DNA of 64,000 bases. It comes from Angiostrongylus vasorum (lineage: Eukaryota; Nematoda; Chromadorea; Rhabditida; Metastrongylidae). Each line of letters starts with the position of its first letter. Position 1 is the first letter of the stretch. The stretch is taken from the NCBI GenBank assembly GCA_018806985.1, contig JADANN010000422.1, forward strand, positions 766,001-830,000, in the 5' to 3' direction. The position numbers and the translations under genes are program-made. Shown here piece after piece: positions 11,380-24,002 of this stretch. The notes beneath the pieces were generated by a model that was not told the origin of the DNA, ran no database searches, and saw nothing but the letters and a program-made list of their open reading frames with translations.

Positions 11380-12785
11380 CTTTCTACTGGTCAATATTCG
11401 TTGTCTTTCGGCCCATTAACACTGCACTATAACCGAGTTCGAGTTCGTAGAAGTAGATTGGCTGAAATTTCTGTCTTGATATATGATATTCTAGCCTTTA
11501 CAATTAGTACATAACATAATGTGTGTTATAATTCAATTGCACAGAGTGAAAGTGCATAAAATTAGCCTTAAGATGATATGCAATAATGCAGTATAAAAAG
11601 AACGCTATTACACAAGAATAATAAAAGTGCAAATCCCACAGCAATTTCCGAACAACCTGATTTAAAAGTGCTCGCCGAAGCATTCGAGCTATTGCCCTTG
11701 TTCAGGCACTTTTCCTAAGCTTTGAAACACTTGTCCTTTTTCGGTTTCCCACATAAATAACGAACAGCAAAGTGTGCCCTGAAATAATTCTCTTCTTCAA
11801 CTTCTAAGTAAACATATCTCAGAACTTCGTTAATTGAAATGAGGCCCAATGGAACGGTCAGACTTATACAATACGGTTTTTGCATCAATTTTTTGCCCTT
11901 TTCGGTTTCTCGAAACATTTTTAACCTTCTCCTTGAAAGCTTCTATTTCGCACACCGGTGTTGTTGAATTGCGGGAGTCTCGTCCAGAATAACACGATAG
12001 CGTCATGTAACGTATTGTTAATCATTGGGGCAATTTCTCCCTTGTTGAAATATTTTTAAAAATATGAAGTTTACCTTCGTCTTTTTTTGGATCCAAATTT
12101 CAAGGAACTCCAAAGTTGAAAAAAACTTTCTATAGAAATCATTTGTATCCTTGGAACCATTAGGTCCTAGGAACCATCTCTTCTAAAAGTTCATTAAGTT
12201 CCGAATTTCTTGACTACTCTCATTATTAAGAAACTATCGACAGTTATAAGAAAACAGATGCGTTAACCGAAGACTTCTTTTCTTAGTATCAGAAGGGAAG
12301 CTCTTCTACAAGCGAATGATTTCTACACTCTGCAACTTTTCCGTTAAGCTCGACACCAGCTGGTCACGTAAGTGATTCAGTTCATTCAATGACGGGTGCG
12401 ATTTTATTTTATACCCCCCTCCCGTGTAGCGTTCGTAAGAGGCGGGAGTAAGGTTTCGAGCTGACACTACGTACTTTCTTGTTTTCTCTTATACGGCATG
12501 TCATCGTTTTCCTCTTGGCGAATACAAATCTTTTCCTTTGCAGACCGTTCTCCTAGGGAATAAACAATTCACACATAACGCTGGAAAGTAGTTTTTCGAT
12601 AGCTGACTGTAATTTCTCGCTAGAGAACAAAGACGTCATCAGTTAATTGAAATTTCTCTTTTGCCTTGACGTACTCTATTACACACTCATACAAAAGACT
12701 CTTAAACTCGATGGGAACACTTCTGAAATTGTGAATTAGCATAAATAGTCTTCTTCGATTTTTTTTTACTTTTGTATGACCTACA
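11380..12785. other. No gene firmly recognised; possible coding remnant at 11715-12035
   Basis: On the reverse strand three overlapping frames stay open for 45-67 codons within 11715-12035. One of 58 codons contains STTPVCEIEAFKEKVKNV. The frames exclude each other and none has a clean splice pair, so no gene is called. The rest is AT-rich with nothing seen. Confidence 0.3.
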
Positions 12786-12787
12786 GA

Positions 12788-13030
12788 GGCACGTGTGGCG
12801 CAGTAGTCGGAGGCGCCCTACAACACGCACTTGGAATCGACCCCCGCGTCCACAGCCCACCAAACCTTCTATCCCTCCGGGCTCGGCGCTCGATACATCG
12901 GTAGGCCACCACGAGTCATTGTAAAGGCCGGATATGCATGCAGTCACCTCCAAACGATGCTTAATCAAGTCGACTGCATGGCGCACTCCTCAGGGAGTTG
13001 ATCAACGCCGAGAGCTTTATCCATTTTTTT
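12788..13030 (+). repeat. SINE family A copy (tRNA-like head)
   Basis: A clean-headed copy: box A TGGCGCAGTAGTCGG at about 12796, a box-B-like 'gaatcgacccc' near 12836, body blocks 'gatacatcggtaggcc' and 'cgagtcattgtaaaggccgg', and end 'gagagctttatcc' followed by T7, a polymerase III terminator. It lacks the central 'ggtaccagacttgtctggga' segment of other copies, an internal deletion. tRNA-derived SINE is inferred from these boxes. Confidence 0.85.
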
Positions 13031-13034
13031 GTCC

Positions 13035-13335
13035 TTTTATATGACCCATAATTACATTTACTGTGCAGATTCCAGCACTTCTAGCATTCGATTCATCCTC
13101 CTCGCAGTCATCGTCCACAGTGGTCTTCATACATTTCGCGTGCTAGCTTTTCTGCTACTTGAGGATTTCGCGTTCTTTATGAATGTCGTAGAATTTTGGT
13201 TACTCGATTCTCCTTGCAATCTTAGAGATAGCCGAGCTAAGGCGTTCTCACGTGGATTGTAGGGAAGCATTTACTAGGGTGTCGAACTATTACCGGGTTT
13301 CCGGATGGACTGCGTCACTAATCACTGCGCCACAC
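13035..13335 (-). repeat. SINE family B copy
   Basis: Family B in reverse orientation, directly abutting the family A copy. Tail blocks 'cagattccagcacttctagc' and 'gcttttctgctacttgagga', head 'actgcgtcactaatcactgc gcca' at 13310-13332. The open frame at 13029-13262 runs through it and is not a gene. Confidence 0.8.
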
Positions 13336-13352
13336 ACCTAAACACCCCCTGA

Positions 13353-13467
<115 letters not shown>

Positions 13468-13891
13468 ATGTACGCATATTTGTGTACGCAAGCTATGTAT
13501 TTATAACATACTCTAAAATATTCTTCATTCTCGAGTTCGGCATTCCAGTTCTCAGAAAACTAACTGCGAAAACACGGCGCTTCATAACAACTTGCACTAA
13601 ACTGGGGGAACACCGTAGAGTGCTGTTCAACGCAATTTTGCTTCTTTATTTGCTTCCGTGTTCGCACTGAGAGTCCCGACGAGAGAAATTTCTGGAAAAA
13701 AGTGCGTTTGGTCAGGTCCAGGAGGTGAGAATTCCGTCTTAGTTGAGAGAAATTAAACTTGGGTGCTATAAACAAACATCAGCAGATTTAATTGCCTTAT
13801 TGCTTAAGTTAAATATGAACCGGAAACCTAAAATTAAAATTGAAAGAATTTATTATCTTTGTGTTATAAGATTTATTGCACTTAATAAACG

Positions 13892-14166
13892 ATAAAGGGT
13901 AAAGGATAAAGCTCTCGGCGTTGGTCAATGCACTATGCACTCGACTTCATTGAGGATCGTCTGGAGGTGACTGAATGCATATCTGGCCTTTACAATGGCT
14001 CGTTTGGCCTACCGATGTATCGAGCCAGTGGTGCTATCCTCCTAGACAAGTCTGATTTCAATTTGCCGACCCCGGACGGATGGAAGGGGTTGATGAGTCA
14101 AGGGCGCGGGGATCGACCCCATGTGTGTGTGTCGCGGTGCGACTCCGACCACTGCGCCACATGTTT
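13892..14166 (-). repeat. SINE family A copy
   Basis: Complete reverse unit: tail 'ggataaagctctcggcgttg' at 13900, head 'gactccgaccactgcgccac' at 14142-14161. The overlapping 80-116-codon frames here recur in other A copies and are not genes. Confidence 0.9.
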
Positions 14167-14359
14167 CCATATTATACTCAATACCTGTTTAGGTGTTACT
14201 GCACAAAAGCAAGATGCATTAACCCTTTCACGACCGTACGTCTTGATTTCAATGCGTACCTTAAGTGGGGTCCAATGACACGCCGTCCGAGCAGACAGCC
14301 ACGCGATAATGGCCGAGGTAGTGGAAGGGTTGAACCTTTTGTGTTCTAACAACTATTTA

Positions 14360-14945
14360 GTGCGCAGGATTGACCAAAACGCTTGTCTTTCAATATTTTC
14401 ACTTACATTAATCAACTTTTGATCAAATAACATTGTTATGACCTATTGTAATCTATCGATGGCTTGTCAATGACAGGTTTTATACTATTGTTGGTCCGTG
14501 AATAGCTCTTCTCAGTTGTACTTGCAAAAACCCGTTGCGCACGATGGACTGGAATCGATAGATATAAGAAACAAACAATAGACACAGAAAGTCTCTTCAT
14601 CTATTACATAAAGCGATGCGAAGAGCTAATAAGATCATGGCTAGATAAAAGATGGATTTTTTTTTCATCTCACACAAGACATGGATCACAAGGTGTCCGA
14701 GAACATGGGAACATACACAGAAGAACATACCGGCCGTGTAAATGTCAGGGAGATATGGAAAAATGTGAGGTAATCGAGCAATAGGACAATAACATCTAGA
14801 AACCAGTGCGCCCTGTCCCTTCCACGGACTTACGGAGCGCACGTGTTCCTTTCAGTGCGCATCTCACTTGCTCTACAATGATACGTTGTCGTGAAAGTGT
14901 TGAAAACACAACTATACCACAGCTATGTGATCTTCACGTTTGCTC
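14360..14945. other. No gene recognised
   Basis: AT-rich sequence with no recognised feature. Confidence 0.5.
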
Positions 14946-14948
14946 TCT

Positions 14949-15225
14949 TTCTCTAGTCCATTCGTCTCCCATCTTCCCTTTTCTTTTTTTCTTTTTTTCC
15001 TCTCCACTTCTTTTTCCCTTCTTCCAATTTTTGTCTCCCTTTTTTCCTCTTCTTCGTGCTTCCTTTTTTTCCCTTTCTTTTAATTTCCCCTTTTTTCTCC
15101 TTCCCTTTTCTTTATTTTCTTCCGTTTTTTTCTCTTGTCGTCCCATATCTCTTCTCTTTTTACTCCTTTCTTTTGTTTCATTTCCTTCCTCCTTTTCTTT
15201 TAATTCCTTCTCTTGTGCATATACA
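14949..15225. repeat. Polypyrimidine tract
   Basis: About 275 bp of nearly pure C/T on the + strand. The 164-codon frame through it encodes only Phe/Leu/Ser/Pro-type runs and is an artefact of composition. Such tracts can form triplex DNA. Confidence 0.95.
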
Positions 15226-15479
15226 TCTACGATTTTTGCTCACCCATCGAAAAGGACAAGTTGTCCTGTTCATATTATATATAGCTATATTGACTACTAA
15301 ACTTATTACGGGTCACTAATCTCTAAGCATCGCCTCGAATTACATGAAATGGAATCTATTGCCGTTAACGAGTTTTTCAATTTTACATGGTAATCACAAG
15401 CCAAATATTCATTAGTTGTACGACTGTTCCTGTTGGCCGTATATACATACATTTATATTCACATGTATTCACAGGGAAA

Positions 15480-15810
15480 CGGGTAGCGCAGTGGCAGTGA
15501 TCGCTTTCACTATAGGGCGGTTCAACTTAGCCATGCAGTACTTCTCATCCACACGGAGTAAGGAACTTGGTACCAGACCTATCTGGGGCAAGTTCACGCT
15601 TTCTAGTCCTCGTGGGAAGGCTCTAGCATGGCTATCTCAGGAGTACAGGAAGCACCTACTCGAACAGCGTTGAGCGACATTCATGAGGGAGGCAAAGAAA
15701 TCATCAAGCAGCAGCAGAACCCACGCGCCAAATAAGGTTCGAAAATCTTCGTGGATGGTGTAACTGAAGAAGAAAAGACGAGTTCAAGAAGTTCTGGGAT
15801 CCTCACTGTG
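15480..15810 (+). repeat. SINE family B copy
   Basis: Head GGTAGCGCAGTGGCAGTGAT (box A) at about 15482, central 'ggtaccagacctatctgggg', then the 'ctctagcatggctatctcag' and 'aaatcatcaagcagcagcag' blocks and the tail 'aatcttcgtggatggtgt'. It ends next to an RTE fragment. Confidence 0.85.
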
Positions 15811-15839
15811 CGATACATATGATGTCAAGTCATGTAATA

Positions 15840-16265
15840 GTAGTAACAATAGTCACCTCATATCTATCACCTGTCGCGCCGTTAATGGTCGACTGGCTCA
15901 AGCGGGCGCCAGTAAATCTTCCATCTCTCCCTGTCGCATTCAAGAGTGTTCCAATGGGTTCTGCTCACTTTAAGGACCTGTTGAACATCATATCTTTTTT
16001 TCTGGAATTTTCGTAAAGAATACTGTTCATCGGATGTGTGCTTTTCCTGTTGTGCGCTTAACATCTCGAAGAATCTAAGCACTAACGGCTTTTGTCCATC
16101 GAACATAGCCATACGCGCTCTACTTGCGGCCCACTTTATCTTCTACAGTTTCGTCTATAGAACAGCGTCTTCGATTTTTGCTCGTTGGTGTAGATCGAAC
16201 CTTCATATCCTTTCGCTCAGTGGCGTGATGCGGGATACTCCTACCATTATCCTTTCGACTAATAA
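15840..16265 (-). mobile_element. 5'-truncated RTE retrotransposon copy
   Basis: Reverse strand encodes the C-terminal RTE region: peptides SRTHWNTLECDRERWKIYWR and, upstream, the region aligning with the 'RRRSKIKDVALYAKQSKIRW' segment of the 45 kb copy. The 3' tail 'GGTGATAGATATGAGG' matches the 'GGTGATAG' end of the long copy. Everything 5' of the C-terminal domain is missing. It is diverged and carries frame changes. Confidence 0.8.
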
Positions 16266-16274
16266 GTAGTAATA

Positions 16275-17930
16275 ATGATAACTAATAACAATAATGTGAA
16301 ACAGATATTAACATCCATTAGTTTGTTTGGGGTTTCCAAAGGTAAGGGCTCTGACCTGCTATTTAATAGTACATTTGTTGCGATGGTTGACAGGTTTTCA
16401 GAAGACCATCAGTGGACGTTTCGGCGGATGTCGGCTTTTCGAGTCTGGATAGGTGAAGTTGACATCAATCTAGTTGACGAAATGCTTCTATAACTGCAAG
16501 AGGAAAATCCAACGCCTAAATTTGAACCGCATTGGACATCATTTCTCCAGACACTCACCGTTTTTTCCTGAGTGTTTTGCTTAATAATGGAGGCTAACCA
16601 CACAGAGTTTACACAGGTGCAGATGGTCAAGTTGCCTTTTCAAGCTCTTAAGAAGGCGAAATCCGCCAAAATGTCACCTTCCGCGGCTTAATAAATAGTA
16701 AGCTAACAATCTGGTGTTTGTTCATCAAAACAACAGCGAATTATTGATCAGTGCCGAGTTTGATAGAAACTTGGTCCTTAGGATTGATCACTATGAGCAA
16801 AGCATTTAATAATCCGAAGCCCCTGACATGCCCATAGCAGGGACTATGCGCTCTACCTATCCTACGAAGTTATATTTCTTTTCCTCCGAAAACCTTACTG
16901 TCCTCTCGAATTCATTTAAAATGCGAAAGCCCTGACTGTTTTAAAAAAAGAACTCACTCTGCTCCTTGTGGAAAGGATAAACAGTTTTGGTTAAAGCTGG
17001 ATGATCAATCCAATTTCATGCCAGTCCGAGTCATATGTGACTCATACTGTGGAGAATGTGTTAAACATTGGTAACAATGAGCGATTTTCCTGCTTTTTAC
17101 AATAAACGTAAAACATTGTTTCTTGCATAAACGGCTAGATGACTTCTCATATGCTTCAATATTCGGCCACTGACACAGTGATAAATTCTTCTATCGATTC
17201 ATTGTCGATGTTGCTTTTGACAACCATTAAAGGGGGGTTCAGTTGCACTTGCTCTTGGTTACGCTTAAAGTACACTGCTGAAATTTCAAAGCCTCATCAA
17301 AGCAAAAATTGTCGCTTCTTCATTTAAAGGGTAAGAATTATTCCACATTTTGATCGTTGTTTTACTAGACAACAAATTTTCTGGACGACAAATCTACAGT
17401 TGGGAATTTCCATGTAGTATTTTCTTTCAAGTATCAATTATTTTTTTTCTAACAGCGTATTCCCTAACTAAACACTTTTCTTGAGTGGAGTAGTACAAGA
17501 TATACAATGACGAATGTACGGTTTACAAAATGGCCCGTTATTTCTGGGCTCTAAAACTTCTTTAGCTTTTTCTTCTAGGTTTCATTTACAATTTTTTTAA
17601 GAGGACTAATGTTGCGGCAGATTGTTTCCCCCTACTCGGCAGCGCGACATCGTAATATCATTTCTGTTGCTAATATTCTCAGATTAGAAGCAAATAAGGC
17701 GATTATAAAAAAAGACTGTTATGCTTCTGTGACCGAACTACAAATTGAGCCCCTTGCTGCATGAGATTTCTGATAGTTCATCTACTGAAAAGCTCAACAG
17801 GTGTAAGGATCAAATTAACTGTCATTGTCTTAAATAATGGCTTATCTATTTTATATCATCCTTCCAAGCAGTTCCGACGAACAATGAGTTTTGTGATTAC
17901 TGAAATTCCTATCAAAGAAACGAAGCTACC
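16275..17930. other. No gene recognised
   Basis: AT-rich DNA. A run of short TAA/TAG-rich repeats (about 16261-16300) adjoins the RTE fragment. No exons are convincing. Confidence 0.5.
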
Positions 17931-17935
17931 AAAAG

Positions 17936-18112
17936 GATAAAAGGATAAAACTCTCGGCGTTGATCAATCCCTGAGGGGATGCGCCATGCATTCGAAGCAT
18001 CGTTTGGAGGTTATTGAATGCATATCTGGCCTTTACAATAACTCTCGGTGGCTTACCGATATATCGAGCCAGTGCTGCTATCCTCCCAGGCAAGTTTGGT
18101 ACCAATTTCTGT
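17936..18112 (-). repeat. SINE family A copy, head missing
   Basis: Tail and body of family A ('ggataaaactctcggcgttg', 'atatcgagccagtgctgcta', 'ggcaagtttggtaccaattt') breaking off exactly where a second A copy starts. The tail has two copies of 'aaaggat'. Confidence 0.85.
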
Positions 18113-18382
18113 TGATAAGGCTTTCCGCGTTGATCAATCTCTGAGGAATGCACAGTGCATTTGGCTTCACGAAGCACCGTTAGACATGATCGAATTCATA
18201 TTTGGCCTATACAATGACTTGCGTTAGCCTGTCGATCCTTCAAGAAGGTGCTACTTTCTTCTCAGACTATTCTGGTACCAACTTAGGGACCATGGAAGGC
18301 TTGGTGATCCTGGGAGGGAGAATAGAACCAAAGACAATGTGTTTATTGGAAGAGTTCACTAACACTGCGCTACATGCATCTT
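18113..18382 (-). repeat. SINE family A copy, second of a tandem pair
   Basis: Older, more diverged full unit ('gataaggctttccgcgttga' to 'ttcactaacactgcgctaca'). The pair is in the same orientation, so one copy inserted into or beside the other. Confidence 0.8.
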
Positions 18383-18569
18383 AATATTGTAAAACGAAAA
18401 CAACTCAACACTGCACACTCAGTAGTAATTTTTGAACGTATTGGACATAAAAGATGTCTTTTATGCTGTCCAACACTACAGGTTAAGTCCCCCGCAAGTG
18501 GAGAAGACATGTCCAACTTTCGGCAAGCTCTTTTAAAAAATACCTATTTAGCAAACGAGTATTCTGATA

Positions 18570-18572
<3 letters not shown>

Positions 18573-18647
<75 letters not shown>
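18573..18647. repeat. (AT)n microsatellite, about 37 units
   Basis: Pure AT array of 75 bp. The overlapping 92-codon frame that ends in an Ile-Tyr run is a by-product. Confidence 0.98.
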
Positions 18648-18652
<5 letters not shown>

Positions 18653-18821
18653 CTTTTTATCCTAACGAATCGCGTTTATTAATTCATTTCAAACCCTCTT
18701 TCAAAGGTGATCCATCATTTCATCGCTCTGCAATACTTAATTGAAGACTGAAATAGCGACCAGCTAGCGCTAATTTTCGCTAGCCTACACCGGTTCATTT
18801 TGAATTGGCTAGACCTGTCCA

Positions 18822-18869
18822 GCATAGACCCTCAAGGGCCATACATTGCATAGACCCTCAAGGGCCATA
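18822..18869. repeat. Tandem duplication, 26-bp period
   Basis: 'gcatagaccctcaagggcca' plus 'ta' occurs twice, at 18822 and 18848, without mismatch across 22 bases. Confidence 0.95.
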
Positions 18870-21800
18870 TATTTTTTAAATTACTGGATCGAATAAAATG
18901 TTTTGCTCAGAGCATTGCAAAATATATAGTTTCTACAAGGATAGCCACTGGATTTCATAAGGTTGAAAGATTTTTACGAGGCTTTTTGGCTTTGAAAAAC
19001 CTTTTAGAGGGTTTTTCGCCATCAGAGTAGACGCGGCTTGTGTCACTTTTAGTTTCATTTCAAAATTCTAGTTGACTATCTGTTGTTGACCATTTTGATT
19101 ACTTTTTTCATTTTGTATTTCTTTTCGACACAGCCCTCTCTGGTAACCAAGATGGGTATCTCTTCGGGGTTGGCATGTTGAATTCCTATGGGTTTGACTA
19201 ACACTAACAATACATCTCTGCTCGTTTATCTCCATCGGAATTATTTAGACGAACTACGTGCTAGAAGCTCCTCAACTCACTGCACTGCATGACTGTTTTC
19301 GTAAAACCTCAATTCCTTTTTTTAAAAAATTAGTATCATCTTGAACGAAGACGGAGCTTTTTCCGACTCTTACAATAAGTCAGGTTGATAATAGACCACA
19401 AGTAAATATTTTCGCGTCCCTCTACAAGTGCAAACAACTCCCAGGTTTGAGCTCGTTTTGTAAGAGCTTTTTGTACTTTCGAGATACTTCTTTTTCCATG
19501 TCGAGTTTCCTACTCAGAAATTAAGGGCATTGACGCTCTAGTGTTTATCTCTTCGAGTCACCAATGCTTATTTTGGAACAGTTAAGAAGAAGCTGACTAG
19601 ATAATCCGTTCAGCGAATCTGGTGAGTTGATCATAGAAGGCCTACTCAGTTTTCTATCCCGTTCACTGTGTTCTAATTTTTCATCAGTGACCAATTTAAT
19701 GGTTCCATCGTTACATTACGAGCTGCTTGTCTACATAGAAGCAGATACTCCTAAGCCTCTATCACTAAAGCGACTACGTAAGGTTGATGGTGAGACGTGG
19801 TAGGAATTAGAGCAAAAAAAAGCATGGTAAGCAGTTCGTGGTTGCCTACCGGGGCCAACTTCTACTCTACCGCTGACATAGAACAATAAAAAAAGTACTA
19901 TAAAGAATGAACGACAAGTCCAAGTCCGTTATAAAGTCTGATATAAAAAATTACGAATGTTCTATCCACTTTATTACATGTTTGAAACAGGAGAACAAAT
20001 GTCTTCAATGATAGCAAGAAAAAAAATGATTAGGAGAAGTGGTGAAATTCTCTCCAAAACAGCCATTGCAAACGTTAGTGATTGAAGAGAAATGAAACAT
20101 CTACAACGTCAATATGTCGAACACGTAATCGAAACCTCAACTGCGAGCTGAAGATCTTTTTCCTCCACTAAAAGCGCTCGAATTGATAAACACCACGTAT
20201 CAAATCACATTTACTGAGCTCTCTAGACCTTCACATCTTTTCGTCCAACTTTGTGGGGTTCGGCACATTTCTTGGTGGATAGAAAAAGAGCCTAAGGGCA
20301 TCAGAAACCTATTTTTTAAGCAGATAAGATGATAATTCAATTTTTTCGCTCTTCTTTAAACGTTAGGATACTCTGTATTCTTACAGTGATTGATTAATGT
20401 TAATTGTCTTCCATCTACAGTAGCGCCTGTCTCTCTCATTTTCTTCATCAACGCCATGGCACACCGAAGGAAGGAAAACACGTAAAGCAAGCCATATTTG
20501 GAAGGGAATTCATAAGAGCAATCTTATATAATTTTTGATAAGTGCCACAAAATTACAAGGATATTACAAACATATTTCCTTCTAGAAATTCCTCAGCTTG
20601 AGAAAAATATTCGGTCGAGGGAAAGGCAGCTATTGCTACATGAGACTACATGCTAAAGGAAATATTCCCATACCGCAATTCTATTACTTCTGCTCTGAAG
20701 TGAAACAGTGTTAATCACAACAGACATTAGTAGGCAAAACTAATATCTGCTCTAACTATTCACCTCAAGATTTGGTAAACCGAAATTGTGCTTTTGTTGA
20801 CCCATCGAGACTGCTTGTTGATGAAATGTTTATCTCAAAAGGTTATGAGGTTACCTACGAGTCCTTCATGGTCTAAATGAATTCTGTCGCTAGCTTCACA
20901 AATTAGGTCCCCTTGTCGGATGCTCTACTCAAATTCGAAAGGTGAACGAACATCGCGTGGCTTCCAGTTGCAATGAGGTACTAGTAAAGGTTAACAAGGC
21001 GAACGTCACTTTTCGAACCTTATAAAAACCTCCGCCAAATCTACTTTCACTTTAATGCGTTCTTGTAAGACATAGCAATCGCGTAACGGAAAAAAAAGTG
21101 CATCGAACGTTAGTCATCGTCTTATCTAGTGGGGGCTATTCTTGGAGTTAATCGCTTCAAGTGGGCCAGCTAAGAGCTCTGCAATTCCAACGTACCTCGA
21201 ATACGCGCAGCTAAGAAAACCTATTTCATGCAATTCCCTTCCGCTCTGTGATCAAAGCGGTCAGTAGATGACGAAAGCGATTATATTATTCTTAGCTAGA
21301 CTCTCCCTATAGGTGCACTTAGATTGCAGATAGCGCAATTCATTAAGCTGCCACATGCATCCAGTCCAGCGTTTAGTTTAGTTTCTGAACCAGTTAAGCT
21401 CCATATGTATATGGCGTTTCTCATTAGGGATGGTAACCTTGTTTTGAGAGGAAAATAAAGTCCTCGCCGTTTCGTCTGCTGACTCCGAAATATAATATTT
21501 TTAAAGGCTAGTCAGTTTTAACTGCCTGAACGAATTTTCAAGCGTTGCGGGATTCTCTGTCTCACTGAATTAATTAGTTATTTAACATTTGCTATCGCAA
21601 TGCCGTCTATTTTTGAAGTTTAAAAGTTTTCTATTCGATAGACACATTTTAGATGGTGGATAGATTTTCCTTGATGTATACAAATTACTTCACGGATACC
21701 CACTTCCCGTTTTGGGACAAGATTTCGCCTAGTACTTTCGAGTCTTCAATAGAAAGAAATCTTCCACATAAAGATTTCAACTCTTCATAACATTGGATGA

Positions 21801-22402
21801 TCATACCTCATGACGGTCTTCTTTATCTCACAACTCAAAACCAGAAATCCTAACCTTGAAAAGGCGGAGACACGTTGGCGATCTCATATTTAATGATCGC
21901 TGGGAAGTGGTAATTGTTTAAAAGTTCATTCATTTTCGTTTCTTCTTTTCTTCCATTCATTTGGTTGCTTTTCTGGTTAAAGTCTTGCAATCATAACCCA
22001 TAGGTGGTTACACGTCACTTACTTGAAAATCTGTCATCTACTTTCCTAATTGTCATACTGGTTGCTGACTGTTTTTTTTTGTGGAATTAGAGAAAACCAC
22101 ATTAGGACATACCTCTGTCTTCAACACAAAGCAGACTTCGGCCAGCACGTTTGGATCGGTGTGAGAATGTTGCTTCCCGATTGGGATTCTTCTAGGATGG
22201 CAGCGTTTGCTACTTGTGTCTCTACTTTTAAAAAGTTTCTGCAATGATGTCATCGCACCTTTCTTTTTAGCTATAAAAGGGGATATTCTGTACAGCTTTA
22301 TTAATTGCAAAGCTGATTATTCAAGTATAAACGTATAGAGGACGAGTGATTGAGGACGCTTTCACGTTGATGTGTTGTTCCGGTTAGTGGCATTTCTATT
22401 TT

Positions 22403-22620
22403 TTAACCGCTAGCCCATGGTAGACACGTGGTGATTGATGAATTTTTTTCCTTTTGTTTGTTGTCAAATTCGACCTTTTCTTTACCGTCCTCGTCTGTTG
22501 GTTTGAAGATGGCGTGGATTCCTGAAAAATTCTTATGAGCTGGTATACAACATATCAGTGAGGAGAGAAGACTATAGATCGTAAACCCGCAGCCGATCCA
22601 AAACACAAATCCCAACCATC
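22403..22620 (-). CDS. Possible terminal exon, small membrane protein
   Basis: Reverse-strand frame preceded by an acceptor-like 'cgtcttgcatag' and ending at TAA 22403-22405. It encodes about 72 residues: a hydrophobic membrane segment (VFWIGCGFTIYSLLSSLICC) then a charged, Lys/Asp/Glu-rich tail (KPTDEDGKEKVEFDNKQKEK). The clean split into membrane segment and charged tail is why I report it. No upstream exon with matching phase was found in the next 400 bases. The family is not recognised, and it could be chance. Confidence 0.3.
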
Positions 22621-23501
22621 TCTATGCAAGACGATTGAAAGTCAGCTAGATGAAAAAAAATATCACATTATTGATGCCTGAACGACATATGAGAAGGCGC
22701 CATCGAGGTATTAGATGTCCGAAATAGCTTATTCACCTTATAGACATCTTCTTTCTTTGAAGATTAGGATTTTCTAGAGCCAATCAACAAAAAGCCTGAT
22801 GATGCTGCTTAGAACTGAAGTACTCGACTGAGTACTCAGATGGTGTTTGTTTTCATCGGAGCTTTTAGTCCAATGTCGGGTTTCTTTTCGACGATGTAAC
22901 ATAGAGATGGTGGTACTAATATCTTTCGCCACGGTGCCAAACAAGGTGCAAGCGAGGTGAAATCGCGTCGGTTTGAAGCCAGCGGATGATGGACATCATC
23001 TCCTTGTCACGTCCGACTGCCAGTAGTCACAAAAGTTCCCTGATACTCTTTAAACTTGAAGTTTATTACTTATGACTTTTCAAAATGTCTTTCTCTTTTG
23101 GTTTGGTTGAATGAACTTTTACTCTATTGATTAATCATGACACCGTCATAGTTAAGAAAAGGCGAAATTGAATTATCCTTGAGGGTACAACTTTGCCCAA
23201 CAAAATTCTTTTTTGCGATAGAATTTTGTCGTTGCTCAGTGCATCATATGCCCTCGTAGACGTTTTTGTAATAGATCGGTCATTCTGAGGAAATGGGTAG
23301 TTTGTTGAGTTATGTAACAAGTATGAACTTCTCGTCGAAGGCGAACTACTTAGAGAACATCCAGTATTTGTTCATGTGAGAAAATCCAAGGAAAAATGAA
23401 GATACGAAGCAAAAAATGTGTAACTGTGTGGTAATTTCTATACTGACGGGAACGTGCTACTCGAAAAGCTCATATGTTTCGTTCTCTTAGAGAATTTTCG
23501 C

Positions 23502-23515
23502 TTACAATCTGATTG
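23502..23515 (+). repeat. Left target-site duplication of the fold-back PLE
   Basis: TTACAATCTGATTG, repeated exactly at 24133-24146. Confidence 0.85.
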
Positions 23516-23597
23516 CGTCGTTTTCATGTTCAGCAATCGCGAGGTTGTTAAACAGCATACATTTACTTCCATAGAAAAACACAATACAATACAACAG

Positions 23598-23640
23598 TAG
23601 CTGACGTTTCGGCAGTATCGCCTTCTTCAGAGCCTGGAAG
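23598..23640 (-). ncRNA. Hammerhead ribozyme motif, left arm
   Basis: Reverse strand reads GGCT (stem I), CTGAAGA (core CUGANGA), stem II GGC-GATACT-GCC, GAAAC, GTC (cleavage after C), AGCT (stem I partner). All invariant core bases of a hammerhead are present. Stem III is reduced to ACGU, which is self-complementary, so pairing between two molecules or tandem units would be needed. Confidence 0.8.
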
Positions 23641-23962
23641 GGTATACTGACATACAATTTACTAGGCCAAACGCTTCAATGACACTTACAAAAAGACGAA
23701 AAACTCTATGGTAATTACATGGTCAACAGCTTCTCGAAAAAACTCACCGCTTTTTTACGTGCCTTCCAATGAGGAACATTACAACAGCTGATTATAGTCA
23801 CATAAGGTTGATGACTGCACCATCCCACATCAGAAATTGATGCGAACATACCCCGTATTTTTCGAGAAGCTGTTGACCATGTAATTACCATAGAGTTTTT
23901 CGTCTTTTTGTAAGTGTTATTGAAGCGTTTGGCTTAGTAAATTGTATGTCAGTATACCCTTC

Positions 23963-24002
23963 CAGGCTCTGAAGAAGGCGATAGTGCCGAAACGTCAGCT
24001 AC
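23963..24002 (+). ncRNA. Hammerhead ribozyme motif, right arm
   Basis: Forward copy: CTGAAGA at 23969-23975, stem II GGC (23977-23979) with GCC (23986-23988), GAAAC 23989-23993, GTC 23994-23996, AGCT 23997-24000 pairing with GGCT 23965-23968. The core is intact. Confidence 0.8.

Larger units (their letters stand above)
18660..23500. other. Long region with no recognised repeat; one possible exon
   Basis: The largest stretch without SINE or PLE sequence. It holds a tandem duplication (18822-18869) and the possible exon at 22403-22620. The rest gives no exon pairs I can support. Confidence 0.4.

Noticed and set aside
11715..12035. Overlapping reverse frames that look partly protein-like
   Set aside because: Three mutually exclusive frames, no paired splice sites, no family recognised.
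14806..15319. 164- and 87-codon ORFs
   Set aside because: They cover a polypyrimidine tract; the peptides are Phe/Leu/Ser/Pro runs without any domain.
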